A stretch of 64,000 nt of DNA from a bacterium (GCA_029979505.1 JAPOHH010000001.1:119034-183033); one strand, 5' to 3'. Positions 35,308 through 43,460 are shown, numbered from the stretch's first letter. Notes: generated from the letters alone by a model not told the origin. Translations and numbers: made by a program.

Positions 35308-36827
35308 TTTTTAAACATACCTAACATTCTTTTTGTTACAGCAAAACCGCCAAATATATTTATACTTGCAATAAATATTGCTAATCCAGATAAAATAAGA
35401 GATAAAGTGTCGTTAGTTGATACTTGTGTAATTGCACCGATTATAATTATACTACTTACGGCATTTGTAACAGACATCAAAGGTGTATGAAGAGATGCTG
35501 TGACGTTCCATATGACCATGTATCCAATAAAACATGACAGCACAAATACGGTAAAATGATTCATAAATGATGCAGGTGCAAATGCACCAACCAAAAACAA
35601 TAAAGATAAAGCTAAAACTCCAGGAATGATAGATGATTTTCTTTTAGAAGGTATTTTTGGCGACTCTTTAACTTTTTTATCCTCTTTAGGTTTCGAAGTA
35701 ACTGATACCTCAACTTTTGGAGGTGGATAAGTAATTTCACCATCTTTTACTATGGTCATTCCTCTAATTACATCGTCGTTCATATCAATCATAATTTTGC
35801 CATCTTTATGTGGTGTTAACTCATCAAGAATATGAAAGAGATTGTTCGCGTATAATTCACTCGATTGAGACGGTAATCTAGATGGTAAATCCGTAAAGCC
35901 GATAATTTTTACTCCGTTATGATCTACTATTTGATCTTTTTTACATAATTCACAATTTCCACCCTGCTGTGAAGCAAGGTCAACAATTACAGAACCTGGT
36001 TTCATCATTTCAACCATCTCTCGAGTAATAAGTTTCGGGGCTTCTTTACCTGGAATAAGTGCTGTGGTTATTATTACATCGACATCCTTAGCTTGTTCAG
36101 CAAAAAGTTTCATTTCAGCGTCAATGAACTCCTTACTCATGACTTTAGCATATCCATCTTTACTCGAACCATCTTCATCAATGCTAACTGTTAAAAATTG
36201 GGCGCCAAGACTTTCAACTTGCTCTTTAACTTCTGGTCTTGTGTCAAATGCTTTGACAATTGCTCCTAGACTGGATGCTGTACCAATGGCAGATAGACCA
36301 GCAACGCCTGCTCCAATAATTAATATTTTTGCCGGGTTAATTTTTCCTGCTGCAGTAATCTGACCACCAAAAAATCTACCATAACAGTGTGCGGCTTCAA
36401 TTACTGCTCTAGAGCCTGCCACGTTTGCCATAGATGACAATGCATCCATTTTTTGTGCACGCGATATCCGAGGCACAGAGTCCATTGATAAAATATTGAT
36501 ATTATCTCTTTTACATAATTCTAATAATTCAGGATTAAGAGATGGAGAAAAAAAAGAAATAAGCGTTTGACTATTTCTAAGTTTATTTATCTCTTCGGAC
36601 GTAGGTTTATTTATCTTGAGTAATAAATCACAATTATAAATTTCTTCCTTAGAGCAAATCTCAGCGCCGCTTGTTGAATACAGTTCGTCATATAAACTTG
36701 CTTCAATGCCTAAATCTTTCTCGACATAGATTTCAAAACCAAGTTTTTTTATTTTAGAGATGACACTGGGTGTAATAGCTACCCGTTTTTCATTATCCTT
36801 AATTTCTTTGAGTACACCAATTTTCAT
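35304..36827 (-). CDS. pntA: NAD(P) transhydrogenase subunit alpha
   Basis: A 507-residue protein of the E. coli type. The N-terminal NAD(H)-binding domain I resembles alanine dehydrogenase ([41 protein letters not shown] near residue 168; [12 protein letters not shown]). A linker of charged Lys/Pro residues near 370-395 follows, then four C-terminal transmembrane helices. It pairs with the downstream pntB. Such energy-linked NADPH supply fits an organism relying on the TCA cycle. The 170 bases upstream to the next gene presumably hold its promoter; I saw no strong hexamers. Confidence 0.96.
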   Translation of the reverse strand: MKIGVLKEIKDNEKRVAITPSVISKIKKLGFEIYVEKDLGIEASLYDELYSTSGAEICSKEEIYNCDLLLKINKPTSEEINKLRNSQTLISFFSPSLNPELLELCKRDNINILSMDSVPRISRAQKMDALSSMANVAGSRAVIEAAHCYGRFFGGQITAAGKINPAKILIIGAGVAGLSAIGTASSLGAIVKAFDTRPEVKEQVESLGAQFLTVSIDEDGSSKDGYAKVMSKEFIDAEMKLFAEQAKDVDVIITTALIPGKEAPKLITREMVEMMKPGSVIVDLASQQGGNCELCKKDQIVDHNGVKIIGFTDLPSRLPSQSSELYANNLFHILDELTPHKDGKIMIDMNDDVIRGMTIVKDGEITYPPPKVEVSVTSKPKEDKKVKESPKIPSKRKSSIIPGVLALSLLFLVGAFAPASFMNHFTVFVLSCFIGYMVIWNVTASLHTPLMSVTNAVSSIIIIGAITQVSTNDTLSLILSGLAIFIASINIFGGFAVTKRMLGMFKK

Positions 36828-37001
36828 AAACTATTATAATTCATTAACACTAACATGATGATGCATGATTATCTAAACAAATCTCGCATGGATGCCAAAA
36901 TTATAAATAAATATAATCTTAATCTTAACAAGATACTATCCTTAGATTTAATTTTAAGTTCATGGTACTTTTCAAGACCACACTGCGTTTTAATATATTT
37001 T

Positions 37002-38009
37002 CTAATATTCATTATTGAAAATCATGTTTAAAAGTATTGGATATCTATTAATATTTTTTTTTCTATTCGTAATATATGTAATATGCTCATCTTTTGATTT
37101 ATTCCTATCTAATTGAACTCCCCATAGACCTGTAGTTTCATTTGGAATAGCAGAAAAACGTATATCATATATTATATTTTTATTATTCTTATCTACACCA
37201 AGATAGCCATTAGAAAACCATCTAAACCTTTTTAAATCTTTAGCTTGTTGCGATTTTGAATCCAGCCATGGGTAATCATTTTTAATATCAATTTTTTTGA
37301 TTGACTCACCCTCAAATATAGTATGGGTTTTACCCAGTCTTATGGCATTTACATAATAGTTATTGTTATCCGTGTAAATAACTTTCCATACAATTATATT
37401 TGCAAAACTTGGTTTTGCCTCAATGCTTTTAACATTATGACCTTGCTTCATTGCATGCTGTAAAATGATACTTTCTGCTCTTTGTTTTTGATTGAAAGCC
37501 ATGAATTGATAAATCAATATCCATGCAATAGCATAAAATGCAATTTTTTTATTTTTTTTAATTAAAGTTAATATACATAGAAAAATAATAGGAATGGTAA
37601 ATAAAGGATCAATAACAGATACTGTATTCCATGCTAGTCTTTCATCAGAAAAAGGCCAATATAATTGAGTACCGTATGTAGTAAAAGTGTCTACAATGCC
37701 ATGGGTAGCATAACCTACAGTTGAAAATATGTAAGTGTCCTTAAAACTTAAATTACTTTTTTTTGCAAATAGAGCATAAAAAACTATCGCACATATAAAA
37801 CCACCTACAGGTATAAATAGTAATGAATGTGTGAATTGTCTATGAAATTCAAGAAATAATAATGGATCATGATTTGATCTTATAAAAATATCTATATCGG
37901 GTGCTAAACCGGCCAGTAATCCAATAAAACTAGCAAGTATAAGATTCTTTTTTTTTGAAAAAGACTGTGCTGCAGTTGTACCAACAATTCCTTGTGTTAA
38001 CGGATCCAT
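37002..38009 (-). CDS. YbcI/YdjM-family (DUF457) membrane-bound metal-dependent hydrolase
   Basis: A 335-residue protein. The N-terminus MDPLTQGIVGTTAAQ and the motif LLAGLAPDIDIFIR near residue 35 are typical of the family, as are HRQFTHSLLFIP near residue 56 and GYATHGIVDTFTTYG near residue 100, which supply His/Asp metal ligands. Four to five transmembrane helices lie within residues 15-175; the C-terminal 150 residues are soluble and probably periplasmic. The biochemical substrate of this family is not established to my knowledge. It is separated by short gaps from a 44-residue membrane peptide and a ferritin-like gene upstream. Confidence 0.85.
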   Translation of the reverse strand: MDPLTQGIVGTTAAQSFSKKKNLILASFIGLLAGLAPDIDIFIRSNHDPLLFLEFHRQFTHSLLFIPVGGFICAIVFYALFAKKSNLSFKDTYIFSTVGYATHGIVDTFTTYGTQLYWPFSDERLAWNTVSVIDPLFTIPIIFLCILTLIKKNKKIAFYAIAWILIYQFMAFNQKQRAESIILQHAMKQGHNVKSIEAKPSFANIIVWKVIYTDNNNYYVNAIRLGKTHTIFEGESIKKIDIKNDYPWLDSKSQQAKDLKRFRWFSNGYLGVDKNNKNIIYDIRFSAIPNETTGLWGVQLDRNKSKDEHITYITNRKKNINRYPILLNMIFNNEY

Positions 38010-38018
38010 GTTTAATTT

Positions 38019-38153
38019 TTATCTCATTGCATAGAAAAGAACTAATGTAACAATTAATGGAACTGTGAACATCATAACTATTATTGCCATGATCCATGTA
38101 AATGGCTTATCTCTATCAATAAATTTAAGTAAGTTTTTACTTTTCTTGGACAT
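38019..38153 (-). CDS. Small single-helix membrane protein (44 aa)
   Basis: An ORF too short for the track, read from ATG 38153 to TAA 38021-38019. A basic N-terminus (MSKKSKNLLKFIDRDK) is followed by one long hydrophobic helix (FTWIMAIIVMMFTVPLIVTLVL) ending in a short Tyr/Arg tail. It lies 9 bases before the DUF457 gene on the same strand. The positive-inside layout and tight fit between genes suggest it is real; no family recognised. Confidence 0.55.
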   Translation of the reverse strand: MSKKSKNLLKFIDRDKPFTWIMAIIVMMFTVPLIVTLVLFYAMR

Positions 38154-38190
38154 AAAATTACTTAATCATAAGTGAAATAAAAGTTTTTGA

Positions 38191-38631
38191 TTAAGACTCA
38201 GCAAAATCTTTTAACATTTTTGTTACTTCTATTGCATGCATTTCTTCAGCTTTAATCATACCTCTAGCATACTCTTCAATGTATATACTCTCATCTTTAA
38301 CTATATCCAATAGTAATTTGTAAAGAGCAACAGCTTCTTTTTCATGATTAGAACTCTCATTTAAAAGATCTATCGTAGAATGTTTGTTAGACTCTTCAAT
38401 AATTGATATTTTTACTGATGGATGTCCTTCTAATCCAGTAACTATTTCTCCTGCTTCTTGGGCATGAAGTAATGATTCACTAGCTTGATCTTTAAAAAAT
38501 TGAGCAAGACTAATTCTATCTCTTCCAGTAATCATAAGAGCATAATGCGTATAACGCACAACTCCAGAGAGTTCATATTCCATAATTTTATTGAGTACTT
38601 CTATAACTTCATTTGTTTTGTTCTTATCCAT
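38191..38631 (-). CDS. Ferritin-like (bacterioferritin-family) iron protein
   Basis: A 146-residue four-helix protein counted from ATG 38631, which has an AAGGAG site 9 bases upstream; the track start at 38661 lies before that site. Helix 1 contains KIMEYELSGVVRYTHYALM, helix 2 ASESLLHAQEAGEIVTGLEGHPS, helix 3 NHEKEAVALYKLLLDIV and helix 4 EEMHAIEVTKMLK. Glu and His residues are at ferroxidase-like positions. The GHPS segment after helix 2 is common in bacterioferritins. It probably stores or oxidises iron in the cytoplasm. I cannot tell whether it binds heme. Confidence 0.8.
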   Translation of the reverse strand: MDKNKTNEVIEVLNKIMEYELSGVVRYTHYALMITGRDRISLAQFFKDQASESLLHAQEAGEIVTGLEGHPSVKISIIEESNKHSTIDLLNESSNHEKEAVALYKLLLDIVKDESIYIEEYARGMIKAEEMHAIEVTKMLKDFAES

Positions 38632-38694
38632 ATTAATAATCTCCTTAACAAATTCTAGCATATAAAAAAAACTATATTTAACGATAACAGAAAA

Positions 38695-39240
38695 TTAATA
38701 TCTTTTTGAAATAACCTCATAATTAAGGTGTGATATCTTATTTAGGATATTGCCATGATCGACTACAAAAATTCTCCTTGCTGACTCCCATATTGGTAGA
38801 TCCTTAATACTATCTCCAATATAGTCATATACTGGATTATTAAAATGATAATTCAAATACTTAACTTTATTCATACTTATCATATTTACATCAAGATTTG
38901 TTCCTGCATATGAATCAAATATTTTAAGATGGTTACATATAGTCTCTAAATATTTATGATATGATCCTGATATAAGTATTATATGATCATACTTACTCTT
39001 TTCTTTTGATATATATTCAATTAAATCATTATTAAAGGGAAGTTTTTGTACATCAAAATAAGTTTTTTTATAGAGAAATTTTTTAGCATAAGGTTTGCCT
39101 TTGAAAAATCTCAGGTAGAGTAAATATGGTATAAGGTAGACTTTTTTATAAATCATCTGCCTTAACCCAAAGTGGACCATATCTGTATCTATTAAAGAAT
39201 GATCTAAATCAACAGCTAAAACTGTTTGTCTTTTTTGCAT
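38695..39240 (-). CDS. HAD-superfamily phosphatase
   Basis: A 181-residue HAD hydrolase. The nucleophile motif AVDLDHSLIDTDM is at residues 8-20, the second motif ILISGSYHKYL near residue 92, and the acidic motif YIGDSIKDLPIWE near residue 141. The motif form resembles the HAD domain fused to UbiA-type prenyltransferases in other bacteria, but no prenyltransferase follows here. The segment between motifs 1 and 2 is aromatic-rich (KKVYLIPYLLYLRFF) and might bind the membrane. It lies 10 bases downstream of the sigma-1.1-like gene and may share its transcript. Confidence 0.75.
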   Translation of the reverse strand: MQKRQTVLAVDLDHSLIDTDMVHFGLRQMIYKKVYLIPYLLYLRFFKGKPYAKKFLYKKTYFDVQKLPFNNDLIEYISKEKSKYDHIILISGSYHKYLETICNHLKIFDSYAGTNLDVNMISMNKVKYLNYHFNNPVYDYIGDSIKDLPIWESARRIFVVDHGNILNKISHLNYEVISKRY

Positions 39241-39250
39241 TTATTTAATG

Positions 39251-39526
39251 TTAATTTTCTTCTTCATTTTTTTTAAAAGCTTTGTACTTACCATCACTTA
39301 AGTTTTGAAGAAATTCTATTGCATCAGGTCCTGATAGGTATTTAAGCTCATCATAATCTTTTTGAGATTCGACTATTTGAATCTTGAATCCTTCGATAGT
39401 GTGTCGAATATATTCTTGATCCGCTTTAGGTAAGTGAATGATACATTTTTTAAGATTGCTCTCTAAAATATAGCCCTCTTTTTTACCGGTTCTTATCAAA
39501 TCTTTAATTTGATCTGATGAGCTCAT
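39251..39526 (-). CDS. Small protein resembling sigma-70 region 1.1, stand-alone
   Basis: A 91-residue acidic protein. The segment QIKDLIRTGKKEGY followed by a short helix, a Q-x2-I helix and IQIVESQKDYDEL matches region 1.1 of RpoD in order and in spacing (36 residues from GY to IVE here, 38 in RpoD-type sequences as I recall them). Region 1.1 is a DNA mimic that occupies the RNA polymerase channel and blocks free sigma from binding DNA. Nothing resembling sigma regions 1.2-4 is attached. It lies 12 bases after a cold-shock gene and 10 before a HAD gene, so it is probably expressed with them. Function is inferred from similarity judged by eye. Confidence 0.6.
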   Translation of the reverse strand: MSSSDQIKDLIRTGKKEGYILESNLKKCIIHLPKADQEYIRHTIEGFKIQIVESQKDYDELKYLSGPDAIEFLQNLSDGKYKAFKKNEEEN

Positions 39527-39538
39527 TTTATCGAGTTT

Positions 39539-39733
39539 TTAGATAGTTTTGACTTGGACGGCTCTAATTCCTTTTGGCCCATCTTCTGTTTCAAATTCAA
39601 CTTTATCGTCTTCTCTGATTGTACCGTCAACTAAATCAGACTGATGTACAAAGATGTCTTTATCGCCTTCATCAGGTTTGATGAAACCGAACGCTTTGGT
39701 TGTATCAAACCATTTTACTGTTCCTGTTTTCAA
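39539..39733 (-). CDS. Cold-shock protein, CspA family
   Basis: A 64-residue cold-shock domain. The RNP1 motif is KAFGFIKP and the RNP2 motif DIFVHQSDL, on an OB fold starting MKTGTVKWFD. It binds single-stranded nucleic acid and melts RNA structure. It opens a probable three-gene operon with the sigma-1.1-like protein and a HAD phosphatase. About 120 untranslated bases lie upstream, with an AAGGAG site near the start. Confidence 0.95.
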   Translation of the reverse strand: MKTGTVKWFDTTKAFGFIKPDEGDKDIFVHQSDLVDGTIREDDKVEFETEDGPKGIRAVQVKTI

Positions 39734-39818
39734 GATATTCTCCTTAGTTAATTAATAATTAAGAAGGTTTACAAATCAAATAATTCACGAACTACAGCTT
39801 AATTACACTGCTATTATA
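39734..39818 (-). promoter_or_regulatory. Leader and probable promoter of the cold-shock gene
   Basis: On the minus strand a TATAAT hexamer (39818-39813) lies about 80 bases before the csp start, leaving an untranslated leader near 70 bases with repeated TTAATTA sequence and an AAGGAG site. No good -35 box is seen. Long structured leaders are common for cold-shock genes; the assignment is inference. Confidence 0.4.
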
Positions 39819-39853
39819 TATGTAAATAAGTAAAAGAAAAGGTTTAAAAAAAA

Positions 39854-40735
39854 CTATGTTTTTGCTTTTTCTATCACACTACTATATAGCTTTGGCAAAA
39901 TATTCTTAAGTTTAATTATAGTATCTTTTTTTATATCCTTTAACGGCGTGACTATAGATTTATGTATATCAAGTTTATTTTCAATTTTCTGATTGGAGTA
40001 ATGGTTAATGAACATCCTTATCATTTTTTTTGATTGTTTGGTGTTGCTTTCAAGAATTTCTAATACGTTATTTACCTCTACGTTAGAATAACCTTCATTC
40101 CAGCAATCATAATCTGTAACCATACCTATAGAAACATATCTAATGTCTGCCTCTCGACATAATTTAGCTTCTGGCATATTTGTCATTCCAATAACATCAC
40201 AATTCCATGACTTATATAACATTGACTCAGCAAGTGAAGAAAATTGCGGCCCTTCCATACATAGATATGTCCCACCTTTTTGATAGTCTATATTTGAATC
40301 AATGAGAGAATTTTCAGCTATTATCATTAGCTCTGGATCAGTAGGATATGCCATAGATACATGCACAACAATTCCATCATCAAAGAATGAAGAGTGTCTC
40401 ATTTTTGTCTGATCTATGTATTGATCAATAATTACAAATTTACCAGGATTTATCTCTTTTTTTAGTGACCCTACCGCAGATAATGATAAAACATCAGTAA
40501 TATTTAGTTGTCTAAATGCATCAATATTTGCTCTGTAATTGACTTTTGATGGAGAAATTGAATGAGACGAAGAATGTCTGGGTAGAAAATAAAATTTTAA
40601 TGATTCATATGATAGCTCAAAAATTTTATCTGATGGCATTCCCCATGGAGTTGTTATTTCATGAGTATTTATTATTTCAAAATTAGCTAAATCAGATAGA
40701 CCGCTTCCACCAACTATCGCAAGAGTTTGAGTCAT
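39854..40735 (-). CDS. Purine nucleoside phosphorylase family 2 (MTA/MTI phosphorylase type)
   Basis: A 293-residue protein. LAIVGGSGLSDL at residues 5-16, FYFLPRHSSSHSISPSKVNYRANI near residue 50, CMEGPQFSSLAES near residue 158 and GMTNMPEAKLCREADI near residue 181 are the phosphate- and nucleoside-binding motifs of MTAP-like enzymes. It cleaves methylthioadenosine or methylthioinosine, salvaging polyamine by-products. The core ends near residue 245; the remaining 45 residues are a Lys-rich extension. It overlaps the upstream epimerase by 4 bases, so the two are co-translated. Confidence 0.88.
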   Translation of the reverse strand: MTQTLAIVGGSGLSDLANFEIINTHEITTPWGMPSDKIFELSYESLKFYFLPRHSSSHSISPSKVNYRANIDAFRQLNITDVLSLSAVGSLKKEINPGKFVIIDQYIDQTKMRHSSFFDDGIVVHVSMAYPTDPELMIIAENSLIDSNIDYQKGGTYLCMEGPQFSSLAESMLYKSWNCDVIGMTNMPEAKLCREADIRYVSIGMVTDYDCWNEGYSNVEVNNVLEILESNTKQSKKMIRMFINHYSNQKIENKLDIHKSIVTPLKDIKKDTIIKLKNILPKLYSSVIEKAKT

Positions 40736-41568
40736 AATTTACTTTTTATATATTCTTCAAGTCGTCTTTTTGGCTTCCATCCAAGATTAATAGTTTTTTC
40801 TGATATTACTGAAGATGATAATCTGTTGGCAGGATTTTCACTTACATATTCAACATCTTTTGAAATAAAATTTGCAACTTCATTAATAGAATAACTTTTT
40901 GGATTGGCAATACCATACTCATCGCCACTCCCATTAGCTGCAATTAGTTTAAGCGCATCAACTGTGTCCTCTATATGTGTGAAATTTCTAACTTGTGTAC
41001 CTGGCCTTGTAATTCTTAGTTTTTTATTAAGTCTTTTCCTTTTTAGAAATTTAGCTATTACTGTTGCAAATTCACCTTCAGAATTTTCTCTGCCTCCATA
41101 TACATTATAAAAATATGTTATTGCATATTTAATGTTACATGTCTCACAATAATATTTTACTAACTCTGAATTTTGCCATTTTGAAAATGCATAAGGACTT
41201 TTAAATTTATTTTCTCCATTATCTGCAAACTTAGTACTACTTCCAGCATATATTAATTTTGCATTTGATTTTTTTGCAAAATTTAGAATATCTAAAATTG
41301 GACGTAAGTTATTATTTAAAACATAATCTGTTTTTTGAAGGGAGTTTTCAACTCGAGAGTACTCTCCTAAATGAAATATTAAATCATAGTCCTCTTGTAA
41401 AGTTTGTATATTTTTTACATCCATATCGAGATACTTAACATTATCAATATGATTATCTGTTTTTCCAGAAATATAGTTATCTATAGAGGTGACGCTATGA
41501 TCACTCGCATAAGATTCACATAAATGTGATCCTATAAAACCGGCTCCACCTATAATTAATATTCTCAT
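40732..41568 (-). CDS. NAD-dependent epimerase/dehydratase family protein
   Basis: A 278-residue extended SDR. GGAGFIGSHLCESY at residues 7-20 binds NAD, LIFHLGEYSRVENS near residue 64 follows the usual LAA position, YAGSSTKFAD near residue 106 supplies the Ser/Thr, and YAFSKWQN near residue 125 is the YxxxK site. The IRRLEEYIKSKL-type C-terminus is short, so it may be a 4-epimerase or reductase for a UDP- or GDP-sugar. It is outside the main sugar locus and overlaps the nucleoside phosphorylase gene, an odd partner. Confidence 0.8.
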   Translation of the reverse strand: MRILIIGGAGFIGSHLCESYASDHSVTSIDNYISGKTDNHIDNVKYLDMDVKNIQTLQEDYDLIFHLGEYSRVENSLQKTDYVLNNNLRPILDILNFAKKSNAKLIYAGSSTKFADNGENKFKSPYAFSKWQNSELVKYYCETCNIKYAITYFYNVYGGRENSEGEFATVIAKFLKRKRLNKKLRITRPGTQVRNFTHIEDTVDALKLIAANGSGDEYGIANPKSYSINEVANFISKDVEYVSENPANRLSSSVISEKTINLGWKPKRRLEEYIKSKL

Positions 41569-41593
41569 AATGTTTATAATGAATTACTTTTTT

Positions 41594-42232
41594 TCAGTAT
41601 TGTACAGTATCTTCATCTATATCTCTCCATAAATACCAAGTTGCAACTGTACAGTATGGATGCCATATCTTCTTGTAATTAAATACTTCAGTTAAAAATT
41701 CTTTTTTATCTATATGATAATTCTTACAAAAGCTATTTATTAAACCAATATCCCCAACAGGTAATATATTTTGCCTATTTAGTTGAAATATTAAAAACAT
41801 TTCAGCCGACCATGGTCCTATTCCGTAAATAGTAGATAATTTTCTTATAGCCTCAGTATCAGATAAATCATTTAGGTCTGCAAAAAATTTTAAATTATTT
41901 GTACATATGTTTGCAATTCCTTTTATGTATTTAATTTTTCTAAAAGAAAGACCAAACTTTCTCAAATCGCTATCAGTAACATTTATGAGATTTTTAGGAG
42001 TTATAGATTTAATGTTTTGTTTAATTTTATTTTCTATTGAGCTCGCGGCTTCTATTGATATTTGTTGGCCGATGATTATTTTAAAAAAAGTTTGAAAAGC
42101 TGTGTATTTTGATGTTAAGTATGTTTTGTCTTTATGCTTATCAATTATTTTTGATAAAACTGGATCAACATCTCTAAGAAATTTCTTTGACTTGTCCCAG
42201 TAATGGGGTTTAGCTTTTTTTATAACTTTCAT
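41594..42232 (-). CDS. DNA-3-methyladenine glycosylase II-like (HhH-GPD)
   Basis: A 212-residue HhH-GPD glycosylase. TFFKIIIGQQISIEAA near residue 47 begins the helical domain, the helix-hairpin-helix is LSTIYGIGPWSAEMF near residue 130, and the catalytic Asp lies in ILPVGDIGL near residue 156. It excises alkylated bases. It lacks the N-terminal AlkA domain, so it is of the short form. The ATG at 42232 has no ribosome-binding site and lies inside a perfect hairpin (see 42230-42263). No alternative ATG, GTG or TTG start was seen nearby downstream. Confidence 0.85.
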   Translation of the reverse strand: MKVIKKAKPHYWDKSKKFLRDVDPVLSKIIDKHKDKTYLTSKYTAFQTFFKIIIGQQISIEAASSIENKIKQNIKSITPKNLINVTDSDLRKFGLSFRKIKYIKGIANICTNNLKFFADLNDLSDTEAIRKLSTIYGIGPWSAEMFLIFQLNRQNILPVGDIGLINSFCKNYHIDKKEFLTEVFNYKKIWHPYCTVATWYLWRDIDEDTVQY

Positions 42233-42263
42233 AATAGGCGTATTAGATTATACGCCTATTATG
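42230..42263 (-). promoter_or_regulatory. Perfect 14-bp inverted repeat covering the alkA-like start codon
   Basis: CATAATAGGCGTAT and ATACGCCTATTATG flank a 6-base loop with no mismatch. On the minus strand the AUG of the alkA-like gene forms the last three bases of the stem. On the plus strand it is followed by GTTTTTTG, which would look like an intrinsic terminator, but no plus-strand gene lies upstream. It could block translation of the alkA-like gene or bind a dimeric protein. Confidence 0.6.
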
Positions 42264-42274
42264 TTTTTTGTTTA

Positions 42275-42484
42275 TTATTGACTTTTGTATGTGCTGATAC
42301 CAAATGGTATGTAAAGTGGACACCATCCAAGTGAACCTGTTAGTATTGGAATTATGCCAATAAGTGACCACATTCCTAGTCCAAGACCTGGTCCCATATA
42401 AAGTATTGCTATACCTGCTATTACTCTTAACATTCTTTCCATGCCACCAACGTTTGTAGACATTGTTTTAGGTGTAGTTGCCAT
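42275..42484 (-). CDS. DUF2892 (YgaP-like transmembrane domain) protein
   Basis: A 69-residue protein. NVGGMERMLRVIAGIAILYMG and WSLIGIIPILTGSLGWCPLYIPFGIST match the two-helix DUF2892 signature, including the conserved Cys-Pro. In E. coli this domain anchors the rhodanese YgaP in the inner membrane; here it stands alone without a rhodanese. An AAGGAG site precedes the start. Its function is unknown, though the family is often found near sulfur-handling genes, which is consistent with soxB and iscU in this window. Confidence 0.85.
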   Translation of the reverse strand: MATTPKTMSTNVGGMERMLRVIAGIAILYMGPGLGLGMWSLIGIIPILTGSLGWCPLYIPFGISTYKSQ

Positions 42485-42547
42485 ATCATTTACTCCTTAA
42501 TATATTGCTTGTATATATACTATTAAAATATATCTACGTCCGCAATG

Positions 42548-42925
42548 TTATTTTTTTTTGCTTTTATAATCTTCAATAGCTGCACTGATTGCATCTTCTG
42601 CTAATACAGAACAGTGTATTTTAACAGGAGGTAATGCAAGCTCCTCAGCAATATCAGTATTTTTGATTAAAGATGCTTCTGTAAGTGTCTTACCTTTTAC
42701 CCACTCTGTAAGTAAAGAGCTAGAAGCAATTGCAGATCCGCATCCATAAGTCTTAAATTTAGCATCTTCAATAACACCATCATCGTTAACTTTTATCTGT
42801 AGTTTCATAACATCACCACAAGCCGGCGCTCCAACCATGCCTGTTCCTACGTTATTTTCACCATCAAAAGTCCCAACATTTCTTGGATTTTCATAATGAT
42901 CCAAAACTTTATCACTGTATGCCAT
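42548..42925 (-). CDS. iscU: Iron-sulfur cluster scaffold protein IscU
   Basis: A 125-residue IscU. All three cluster-binding cysteines are present: GAPACGDVM near residue 34, KTYGCGSAIASSS near residue 60 and VKIHCSVLAEDA near residue 104. The HscA-binding LPPVK motif directly precedes the third. It begins MAYSDKVLDHYENPRNVG as in other bacteria. It accepts sulfur from a cysteine desulfurase, but iscS is not next to it: the gene lies 31 bases after iscR and is followed by DUF2892 rather than iscA-hscBA-fdx. Confidence 0.95.
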   Translation of the reverse strand: MAYSDKVLDHYENPRNVGTFDGENNVGTGMVGAPACGDVMKLQIKVNDDGVIEDAKFKTYGCGSAIASSSLLTEWVKGKTLTEASLIKNTDIAEELALPPVKIHCSVLAEDAISAAIEDYKSKKK

Positions 42926-42956
42926 TTTATCTCCCTGATTATCTAATAATAAAAAA

Positions 42957-43388
42957 CTAATTTTGACGATAATAGTCTGTCAACTCATCTAAATCAATCT
43001 CATTATTGCTGGTTTTTGTTTCATCAATCAAACTTCCTAATGTTACTGTATCAAGATAATTTGTAAGTTTATTACTAAACTTCTCCCAAACTGCATCATC
43101 CGTCTTCTCAGAATCAACCTGGCTTATATTTTCTGGGTTAATAGCCTTGATAATACTAGCAATAGTTATATTGTCTGGATTATCCTTGAGTCTATACCCT
43201 CCGCCTGGACCACGTACACCGCTCACAAGATTATGTTTCCTTAGTAAGGAAAATAATTGCTCTAAGTATGACAATGAGATTCCTTGGTATTTTGATATCT
43301 CTAATAGTGTTTTTGGTGTTTTTGAGTCATTTGTCGCAATATTAACCAATGCTTTAATTGCATATCTTCCTTTTGCTGATAATTTCAT
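42957..43388 (-). CDS. iscR: Rrf2-family regulator, IscR-like without cluster cysteines
   Basis: A 143-residue Rrf2 protein. The winged helix MKLSAKGRYAIKALVNIA, the recognition region GISLSYLEQLFSLLRKHNLV and the wing VRGPGGGYRL are IscR-like. The protein contains no cysteine at all, and the CxnCxnC loop of IscR is deleted (INPENISQVDSEKTDDAVW in this area). It therefore should not bind a [2Fe-2S] cluster and would act in the apo mode. It directly precedes iscU and has an AGGAGG site before its ATG. Confidence 0.88.
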   Translation of the reverse strand: MKLSAKGRYAIKALVNIATNDSKTPKTLLEISKYQGISLSYLEQLFSLLRKHNLVSGVRGPGGGYRLKDNPDNITIASIIKAINPENISQVDSEKTDDAVWEKFSNKLTNYLDTVTLGSLIDETKTSNNEIDLDELTDYYRQN

Positions 43389-43432
43389 TTTATGTCCTCC
43401 TTTAAAATGATATTCCTTAATTCCTGACTATT

Positions 43433-43460
43433 ATTGTAAGGTTTAATATTGTTTTTTCAA
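43433..43460 (-). promoter_or_regulatory. Probable promoter of iscR-iscU
   Basis: On the minus strand TTGAAA (43460-43455) and TACAAT (43438-43433) are 16 bases apart, about 45-70 bases before the iscR start. The following ATAGTCAGGAATTAAGGAATAT is loosely palindromic and might be an autoregulatory operator; this match is weak. Confidence 0.5.

Noticed and set aside
36854-37030. Plus-strand ORF of about 58 codons beginning with three ATGs, upstream of pntA
   Set aside because: No Shine-Dalgarno, opposite to all neighbours, and its hydrophobic end overlaps the end of the DUF457 gene; likely chance in AT-rich DNA.
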